A DNA stretch of 11,173 nt from contig JAIELO010000262.1 in NCBI GenBank assembly GCA_019752915.1, positions 1 to 11,173 on the forward strand, written 5' to 3'. Every line of letters begins with the position of its first letter. Position 1 is the first letter of the stretch. This DNA is from Burkholderiaceae bacterium (GTDB taxonomy: Bacteria; Pseudomonadota; Gammaproteobacteria; Burkholderiales; Burkholderiaceae_D). Made by a program: the position numbers and the translations under genes. The notes beneath the pieces are model-generated. The model searched no databases, had not been told where the DNA came from, and worked only from the letters and a program-made list of their open reading frames with translations. Positions 6,049 to 11,173 of the stretch are shown in pieces.

Positions 6049-6771
6049 ATGATGACATTGCCCGACATGAGTTTGCCCAACATCGATCATGCGCTGCTGC
6101 CGATCCCGACGCTGGAACAGCTGGCGCCAGCAGGCGAACTCGATCATCCGCCGCGCATCCTGCTGCTGTATGGCTCGCTGCGCGAGCGCTCGTTCAGCCG
6201 TTTTCTGACGGAAGAAGCGGCGCGCATACTGGCCCACTTCGGCGCCGAAGTAAAAATCTTCGATCCGACCGAATTGCCGATGGTGGGCAGCGTTGCCGAG
6301 GACCATCCCAAGGTGCAGGAATTGCGCGCCTTGTCGCTCTGGTCGGAAGGGCAGGTGTGGTGTAGTCCGGAACGGCATGGTGCGATTACGGCTGTGATGA
6401 AAAACCAGATCGACTGGATCCCGCTCGAGCAAGGTGCGCTGCGTCCGAGTCAGGGCCGTACGCTGGCAGTGATGCAGGTGTGCGGCGGTTCGCAATCGTT
6501 CAATGTAGTCAATACGCTGCGCTTGCTGGGACGCTGGATGCGTATGTTCACCATCCCTAACCAGTCCTCAGTGCCGATGGCCTACAAGGAATTCGACGAT
6601 GCGGGCCGGATGCGCAAGTCGGCCTACTACGAGCGGGTGGTCGATGTAATGGAAGAGTTGTTCAAGATGACGCTGCTGCTGCGCGGCCGTGCCGACTATC
6701 TGACCGACCGTTACAGCGAGCGCAATGCGCGCTCGGTGCAGGCTATCAACCGCCAGATTCAGCAGTTGTAA
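6049..6771 (+). CDS. arsH: ArsH, NADPH-dependent FMN oxidoreductase of arsenic resistance
   Basis: The 240-residue flavodoxin-fold enzyme has the FMN phosphate-binding motif [11 protein letters not shown] (41-51) and the ArsH-specific block [21 protein letters not shown] (105-125). These separate ArsH from general NADPH:FMN or azo reductases. Family members reduce FMN with NADPH and have been shown to oxidise trivalent methylated and aromatic arsenicals to less toxic pentavalent forms; some also reduce quinones or metals. It is the last gene of the operon, starting 6 nt after the arsB stop. The long N-terminal arm (about 35 residues before the first strand, PRILLLYGS) is typical of ArsH. The GGAGA-type site before it is described separately. 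A strong hairpin follows its stop. Confidence 0.92.
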   Translation: MMTLPDMSLPNIDHALLPIPTLEQLAPAGELDHPPRILLLYGSLRERSFSRFLTEEAARILAHFGAEVKIFDPTELPMVGSVAEDHPKVQELRALSLWSEGQVWCSPERHGAITAVMKNQIDWIPLEQGALRPSQGRTLAVMQVCGGSQSFNVVNTLRLLGRWMRMFTIPNQSSVPMAYKEFDDAGRMRKSAYYERVVDVMEELFKMTLLLRGRADYLTDRYSERNARSVQAINRQIQQL

Positions 6772-6772
6772 G

Positions 6773-6810
6773 CACAGTGCGGCGCCCCGGCTAAGGGGCG
6801 CCGCGCTGTG
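6773..6810. terminator. 16-bp intergenic hairpin between convergent genes
   Basis: CACAG-TGC-GGCGCCCC (6773-6788) pairs with GGGGCGCC-GCG-CTGTG (6795-6810) around a 6-nt loop, with one G-U pair. It lies between the stops of arsH and the convergent acyl-CoA dehydrogenase. Neither side has a T-tract, so it is not a canonical rho-independent terminator. It may stop or protect transcripts from both directions. Confidence 0.6.
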
Positions 6811-6813
6811 CCA

Positions 6814-7941
6814 TTACAGGGCGCGTGCAATCAGCAGTTTCTGGATGTCGCTGGTGCCTTCGTAAATCTGGCAGACCCGCACATCGCGGTAGATGCGTTC
6901 GACGGGGAAGTCGGACACATAGCCGTAACCACCGTGCACCTGAATCGCATCCGAGCAGACCTTTTCGGCCATTTCGGAAGCGAACAGTTTGGCCATCGCC
7001 GCTTCTTTCAGGCACGGCAATCCCGCATCCTTCATCGATGCTGCATGCAGGATCAGCTGGCGTGCCGCTTCGATCTGGGTGGCCATGTCGGCCAGCCGGA
7101 ACTGCACGGCCTGATGTTCGTAGATCGGTTTGCCGAAGCTCTCGCGTTCGCGTGCGTAGTGCAGCGCCGCTTCATAAGCGGCGCGTGCCATGCCGACTGC
7201 CTGCGAAGCGATGCCGATGCGTCCGCCTTCCAGTCCGGACAGGGCGATCTTGTAACCCTGACCTTCTGCACCGATCAGATTCTCGGCCGGAATCCGGCAA
7301 TTTTCAAAGAGAATCTGCGCCGTATCCGAGGAGTGCTGGCCCATCTTCTGTTCCAGCCCTGCCACGATATAACCGGGCGTAGTGGTCGGCACCCAGAAGG
7401 CGCTGATGCCCTTCTTGCCCGCCGCTTTATCGGTCACCGCCATGACAATCGCCACATCGGCATATTTGCCGCTGGTGATGAACTGCTTGACGCCGTTCAG
7501 TACATATTCGTTGCCATCGCGGGTCGCGGTAGTGCGCAGTGCTGCCGCGTCACTGCCGGTGTGTGGTTCGGTCAGGCAGAACGCACCTAGCATCTGGCCC
7601 TGTGCCAGTGGCCGCAACCATTGCTGCTTCTGCTGATCGTTGGCATACATCATGGCGATGCTGCACACCGGGCAGTTGTTGACGGAAATAACAGTCGAGG
7701 TACCGCCGTCACCGGCGGCGATCTCTTCCAGCACCAGTGCCAGCGAAACATAATCCATACCAGCCCCGCCCAGTGCCTCGGGCACGGCCACACCGAAGGC
7801 GCCCAGTGCAGCCAGCTCCTGCAATTCCTCTTTGGGAAAGTGGTGTTCCTTGTCCCAGCGGGCCGCGTTGGGGGCCAGACGTTCCTGTGCAAAGCTGCGC
7901 AGGGCGTCGCGGATCATGGTGTGTTCTTCGCTCAGTATCAT
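6814..7941 (-). CDS. Acyl-CoA dehydrogenase
   Basis: The 375-residue FAD enzyme catalyses alpha,beta-dehydrogenation of an acyl-CoA, passing electrons to electron-transfer flavoprotein. Domains in order are an N-terminal helical domain (MILSEEHTMIRDALRSFAQE), a middle beta-domain with FCLTEPHTGSDAAAL (121-135) and FITSGK, and a C-terminal helical domain with QVHGGYGY (about 334-341). The signature Y360-E361-GTSDIQK follows; E361 is the expected catalytic base of the short-chain/medium-chain class. Size and motifs fit short-chain or short/branched-chain enzymes, but chain length cannot be fixed from sequence alone. A weak GAGA site lies 5 nt before the ATG. It follows the SDR gene by 61 nt on the same strand and may be read from the same transcript. 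Confidence 0.93.
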   Translation of the reverse strand: MILSEEHTMIRDALRSFAQERLAPNAARWDKEHHFPKEELQELAALGAFGVAVPEALGGAGMDYVSLALVLEEIAAGDGGTSTVISVNNCPVCSIAMMYANDQQKQQWLRPLAQGQMLGAFCLTEPHTGSDAAALRTTATRDGNEYVLNGVKQFITSGKYADVAIVMAVTDKAAGKKGISAFWVPTTTPGYIVAGLEQKMGQHSSDTAQILFENCRIPAENLIGAEGQGYKIALSGLEGGRIGIASQAVGMARAAYEAALHYARERESFGKPIYEHQAVQFRLADMATQIEAARQLILHAASMKDAGLPCLKEAAMAKLFASEMAEKVCSDAIQVHGGYGYVSDFPVERIYRDVRVCQIYEGTSDIQKLLIARAL

Positions 7942-7981
7942 GGTGTCTCGTGATTGTTTATGTAGTGATCGTGTGCCGGCT

Positions 7982-8002
7982 GCGTGACGCTATGCGTCAC
8001 GC
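7982..8002. repeat. Perfect 9-bp inverted repeat between SDR and acyl-CoA dehydrogenase genes
   Basis: GCGTGACGC (7982-7990) and GCGTCACGC (7994-8002) are exact inverse complements around TAT. The palindrome abuts the SDR stop codon and has no T-tract, so it would act as an intercistronic hairpin or weak attenuator rather than a full terminator. A protein-binding operator is the alternative. Confidence 0.65.
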
Positions 8003-8671
8003 TTACCAGCCGATGCTTGTGCCATCGTAGTTGCGATACACGGCCCGGTCGGACGCGGGTAGCGCCGCCAGCGTTGCGCGCAGACCTGCTGCGCTTTGTT
8101 CCACCGACAGATCGGCGCCAGCGCCGCCCATCTCCGTGCGCACCCAGCCCGGATGGAAGGCCACGCAAGTGGCGCCCTGCGGGCCGAAGGTGAGTGCGGT
8201 GTCGATCAGTACCGAATTCAAGGCCGCCTTGCTGGCGCGGTACAGCGAGCCGCTAGGATTGCTGCGCTCGCTTAGCGAACCCATGTGCGAAGACAGCACC
8301 GCCAGCTTGCCCTGCGCTGCCACCACCATCGGTGCGATGATGGGTAGCAAACGCATCGCCGCCAGCACGTTGGTGTGCATCACGGCATCGAAATCGGTCT
8401 GCATCGGGAAGCCGTCATGACGCGGTCCGTACACGCCGGCGTTCAGGAAGGCGACCTGCAGCTCTTCGCCATCGAGCTTCCAGCCCAGACCGGCCACGGC
8501 TTCGACGTTGTTGACGTCGAGCGCATGGGCTTCGGCACCGATGGCCACCAGTGCGGCCACGTCTTCCGGCTTGCGCGCCGTGGCGATCACGCGCCAGCCA
8601 TCGGCCACATACTGGCGTACCAGTTCGTGACCGATGCCGCGCGAGGCACCAATAATCAGTGCAGTCGCCAT
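8003..8671 (-). CDS. Short-chain dehydrogenase/reductase (SDR)
   Basis: The 222-residue classical-type SDR has the nucleotide-binding motif G8-ASRG-I-G14, an acidic residue at D52 (LDVNN), N77-AG, a serine pair at 127-128, and the active-site Y144-RASK148. The HPGWVRTEMGG loop follows. It would oxidise or reduce a hydroxyl/carbonyl with NAD(P)H; R33/K34 after the second strand (TARKPED) hints at NADP preference, which is inference. The C-factor/CsgA-like branch of small SDRs is the closest type by length and motifs, and the substrate is unknown. The start codon is 3 nt after the thiolase stop and has no Shine-Dalgarno sequence, indicating reinitiation by ribosomes finishing the thiolase. Confidence 0.9.
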   Translation of the reverse strand: MATALIIGASRGIGHELVRQYVADGWRVIATARKPEDVAALVAIGAEAHALDVNNVEAVAGLGWKLDGEELQVAFLNAGVYGPRHDGFPMQTDFDAVMHTNVLAAMRLLPIIAPMVVAAQGKLAVLSSHMGSLSERSNPSGSLYRASKAALNSVLIDTALTFGPQGATCVAFHPGWVRTEMGGAGADLSVEQSAAGLRATLAALPASDRAVYRNYDGTSIGW

Positions 8672-8674
8672 CGC

Positions 8675-9874
8675 TTAAGCCAGTTCGATGGCCATGGCAG
8701 TGGCTTCGCCGCCGCCGATGCACAGCGCCGCCACGCCTTTTTTACCGCCGGTGCGTTTCAGCGCGCCGATCAGGGTGACGAGGATGCGGGCGCCGGACGC
8801 GCCGATCGGGTGACCCAGTGCGCACGCACCACCGTGGATGTTGACCTTGTCGTGCGGGATGTCGAGGTCGCGCATGGCGGCCATCGGCACGGCAGCGAAC
8901 GCTTCGTTAATTTCGAACAGGTCGACGTCTTTGCTGCCCCAGCCGATTTTCTTGTACAGCTTTTCCATCGCGCCAATCGGGGCGGTGGTGAACAGATTCG
9001 GTTCCTGTGCAAAGGTAGCGTGACCGTGGATGGTGGCGATTACGGTGGCGCCCAGTTTTTTGGCGGTGGAAGCGCGCATCATCACCAATGCGGCAGCACC
9101 GTCGTTGATCGACGACGACGAGGCGGCGGTGATGGTGCCATCTTTCTTGAAGGCGGCGCGCAGCGTCGGGATCTTGTCGATCTTGGCTTTCAGCGGGCCT
9201 TCATCCTTGTCGATCACCACGTCACCGGCGCGGCTGCTGACGGTGACCGGTGCAATCTCCCAGTTGAAATAGCCTTCGCTGGTAGCACGCTGGGCGCGCT
9301 TCACGGATTCGATGGCGAAGTTGTCCTGCGCTTCGCGGCTGAATTCGTACTTGGCCGAGCACTCTTCGGCGAAGGTGCCCATGGAGCGGCCTTCGCCGGT
9401 TTTTTCGTTGCGCGAGTAGGCGTCTTCCAGACCGTCGTACATCATGTGGTCGAACAGCATGCCGTGGCCGATGCGGTAGCCGCCACGGGCTTTCGGCACC
9501 AGATACGGGGCGTTGGTCATCGATTCCATGCCGCCAGCGATCACCACTTCGGCGCTACCGGCGATCAGCTGGTCGTGCGCGAAGATGGCCGCCTGCATGG
9601 CCGAGCCGCACATTTTCGACAGGGTGACGGCACCGGTGGAAGTCGGCAGACCGGCTTTCAGCAGGGCCTGACGGGCCGGCGCCTGACCTTGACCGGCCAT
9701 CAGGCAATTACCGAAATAGACGTGCTCGACCAGTTTGCCATCGATGCCGGAACGCTCGACGGCGGCCTGAATCGCGACGGCGCCCAGATCATGCGCGCTC
9801 TTGCTGCTGAAGTCGCCCTGGAAAGCGCCCATAGGGGTACGGGCTGCGCCGACGATAACGATAGGATCATTCAT
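8675..9874 (-). CDS. Acetyl-CoA C-acetyltransferase (thiolase)
   Basis: The 399-residue thiolase condenses two acetyl-CoA to acetoacetyl-CoA or cleaves acetoacetyl-CoA or related 3-ketoacyl-CoA. Catalytic residues are visible: nucleophile C89 in [14 protein letters not shown] in the third block, H355 in [16 protein letters not shown], and the acid/base C385 in CIGGGEA. The length is that of biosynthetic/degradative class II thiolases (about 390-400). MEDLINE-type assignments such as PhaA, AtoB or a leucine-degradation thiolase cannot be separated by motif alone. The start ATG (9874-9872) overlaps the aceK end by 8 nt, with GGAG about 13 nt upstream inside aceK, so translation is probably coupled. 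The SDR follows 3 nt downstream. Confidence 0.93.
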   Translation of the reverse strand: MNDPIVIVGAARTPMGAFQGDFSSKSAHDLGAVAIQAAVERSGIDGKLVEHVYFGNCLMAGQGQAPARQALLKAGLPTSTGAVTLSKMCGSAMQAAIFAHDQLIAGSAEVVIAGGMESMTNAPYLVPKARGGYRIGHGMLFDHMMYDGLEDAYSRNEKTGEGRSMGTFAEECSAKYEFSREAQDNFAIESVKRAQRATSEGYFNWEIAPVTVSSRAGDVVIDKDEGPLKAKIDKIPTLRAAFKKDGTITAASSSSINDGAAALVMMRASTAKKLGATVIATIHGHATFAQEPNLFTTAPIGAMEKLYKKIGWGSKDVDLFEINEAFAAVPMAAMRDLDIPHDKVNIHGGACALGHPIGASGARILVTLIGALKRTGGKKGVAALCIGGGEATAMAIELA

Positions 9875-11173
9875 TTTCTAGTGTCTCCATAAATGGCGGT
9901 TGGGTAAGCGCCGGGGGTGAGGTGTGTTGATTGCAAAAACGGATGTGCTGCGGATAAGGGAACACGTCTTCCAGATAGCCGTCCTGAATGCGCTGCTTGC
10001 GCGCCTGCCACCATTCGGGCGTGAGCAGGTCGGCGTGGTGTTTCAGGAAGTAATGGCGGATCCGGGCATTGCCCAGCAGGAAGGTGCCAAACTGTTCGGG
10101 GAACACGTCGGACTTGCCGATCGGGTACCACGGTTCCGAGGCCATTTCCTCTTCTTCCGTGCGGGCTTGCGGAATCTTGCGGAACTGGCAGTCGGTGATG
10201 TATTCGATTTCGTCGTAATCATAGAAGACTACGCGCTGGTGGCGGGTCACGCCGAAGTTCTTGTACAGCATATCGCCGGGGAAGATGTTGGCCGCTACCA
10301 GCTCCTTGATGGCATTGCCGTACTCGAGTACGCCGTGTTCCAGCTGGACTTCGTCGTGCTCTTTTTCGGCATTGCTCAGCCAGATATTCAGCGGCACCAT
10401 GCGGCGCTCGATGTACAGGTGTTTGATGACCAGTTGCTCGCCCTCTTCTTCGACCAGTGAGGGCGCAAAATGTTTCAGCTCCGCGACCAGTTCTTCCGTG
10501 AAGCGGTGACGCGGGAAGGCCACGTTGGAATACTCGAGCGTATCGGCCATGCGGCCGACCCGGTCGTGGTGTTTCACCAGCAGGTATTTTTCCTTGATCA
10601 GGGCGCGCGAGGTTTCTTTCGGTGGCGGGAAGAAATCCTTGATCACCTTGAACACATACGGGAAGGACGGCAGCGCGAATACCAGCATTACCAGACCGCG
10701 AATACCGGGGGCAATTTCGAACTGGTCGGACGAGTGCTTGAGGTGCTGCAGATAGTCGCGGTAGAACAGCGTCTTGCCCTGTTTCTGCAGGCCGAGAATG
10801 GTGTAGATCTCGCTGCGCGGTTTGCGTGGCAGTAGCGAACGCAGGAACTGCACGTAGGCCGATGGCACTTCCATGTCGACGAGGAAGTAGGCGCGGGTAA
10901 ACGAGAACAGGATGGTGATCTGTTCATGATCGAACAGCACCGTATCGAGCACCAGCTGACCTTGCCGGTTGTGCAGGATAGGCACCACGAACGGGAACTC
11001 GCGGTTGCCGTTAATGCCCTTGCCGACAATGTAGGCGCCCTTGTTGCGGAAGAACAGACTCGATAGCACCTGTATCTGGTGATTCGGTTCCAGCTTGGCA
11101 TTGCCGAAGATGGCTTTCAGGCGCGCCTCGACCAGATCGATGTCGCGGTTCAGGTCGGCGAATTCGGCGTTGA
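9867..11173 (-). CDS. aceK: Isocitrate dehydrogenase kinase/phosphatase, C-terminal part (partial)
   Basis: AceK phosphorylates and dephosphorylates isocitrate dehydrogenase, steering carbon between the TCA cycle and the glyoxylate bypass. About 435 codons are visible and the 5' end is beyond the right edge; full-length proteins have about 580-610 residues. The frame stays open through to the edge (reading ...[22 protein letters not shown]), so the GTG near 11069 is internal, not the start. Diagnostic segments are [11 protein letters not shown], the [11 protein letters not shown] stretch and [10 protein letters not shown]. The last two correspond to the catalytic Asp-x-x-x-Lys-Asn and the metal-binding Asp of the atypical kinase fold (D457, K461, N462 and D475 in E. 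coli numbering). The C-terminal FPYPQHIRF segment is also typical. It is not adjacent to aceA or aceB here, as it is in E. coli, but heads a thiolase-SDR cluster. Confidence 0.95.
   Translation of the reverse strand, partial: NAEFADLNRDIDLVEARLKAIFGNAKLEPNHQIQVLSSLFFRNKGAYIVGKGINGNREFPFVVPILHNRQGQLVLDTVLFDHEQITILFSFTRAYFLVDMEVPSAYVQFLRSLLPRKPRSEIYTILGLQKQGKTLFYRDYLQHLKHSSDQFEIAPGIRGLVMLVFALPSFPYVFKVIKDFFPPPKETSRALIKEKYLLVKHHDRVGRMADTLEYSNVAFPRHRFTEELVAELKHFAPSLVEEEGEQLVIKHLYIERRMVPLNIWLSNAEKEHDEVQLEHGVLEYGNAIKELVAANIFPGDMLYKNFGVTRHQRVVFYDYDEIEYITDCQFRKIPQARTEEEEMASEPWYPIGKSDVFPEQFGTFLLGNARIRHYFLKHHADLLTPEWWQARKQRIQDGYLEDVFPYPQHIRFCNQHTSPPALTQPPFMETLENE

Noticed and set aside
4825..6495. 556-codon open frame on the minus strand opposite arsB and arsH
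   Set aside because: The translation is rich in H, R and Q with no membrane segments or motifs; it is the antisense shadow of GC-rich codon usage in arsB/arsH, which have clear family signatures and operon spacing.
8375..9892. 505-codon plus-strand open frame opposite the thiolase
   Set aside because: Low-complexity H/G/R/D-rich product without motifs; the thiolase on the other strand has all its catalytic residues.
11067..11069. GTG as a possible start of a 400-residue AceK
   Set aside because: The frame is open to the window edge and the upstream residues continue recognisable AceK sequence; the gene is simply cut by the window.

Overview
The window looks like chromosome of a GC-rich betaproteobacterium of the order Burkholderiales, most likely in or near the Oxalobacteraceae. 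This is inference from codon usage and from the gene set: aceK beside a thiolase, an SDR and an acyl-CoA dehydrogenase, a fused-type SpmA protein, and a RAYT transposase. No species can be named from the sequence alone.

Layout. At 1-783 (minus) is the N-terminal part of a membrane protein of the SpmA/SpmB nucleoside-recognition family, running off the left edge. Divergent from it, 893-2638 (plus) encodes a secreted family-5 (DppA/OppA-type) solute-binding protein with no permease genes beside it. At about 2638-3585 lies a small mobile unit: a REP-associated tyrosine transposase (RAYT, minus strand) flanked by inverted copies of a GGGACGCAACG-type repeat, with extra tandem copies at its left end. 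Immediately beyond it, 3599-3903 has the parts of an independent non-coding RNA gene: an extended -10 promoter, about 270 nt of foldable non-coding sequence with paired ends and two look-alike hairpins, and a strong rho-independent terminator. I could not assign it to a known family; it is the most interesting unexplained stretch here.

From 3917 to 6771 (plus) is a compact arsenic-resistance operon, arsR-arsC-arsB-arsH. A near-consensus promoter overlaps a perfect 9-bp inverted-repeat operator and appears to give a leaderless arsR mRNA. ArsR has its cysteines at the C terminus. ArsC is a thioredoxin-type arsenate reductase, ArsB an arsenite efflux permease and ArsH an NADPH:FMN oxidoreductase. 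Together they reduce arsenate, export arsenite and probably oxidise trivalent organoarsenicals.

A 16-bp hairpin at 6773-6810 separates the ars operon from a convergent minus-strand cluster running from the right edge: aceK (isocitrate dehydrogenase kinase/phosphatase, 5' end outside the window), an acetyl-CoA acetyltransferase overlapping aceK by 8 nt, an SDR 3 nt further on and, after a 61-nt gap holding a perfect hairpin, an acyl-CoA dehydrogenase. The tight packing suggests co-expression of the glyoxylate-shunt switch with acyl-CoA/acetyl-CoA metabolism.

No tRNA, rRNA, CRISPR array, prophage gene or replication origin was recognised. The best candidates for novelty are the putative RNA gene at 3599-3903, its repeat hairpins, and its abutment to the RAYT element.
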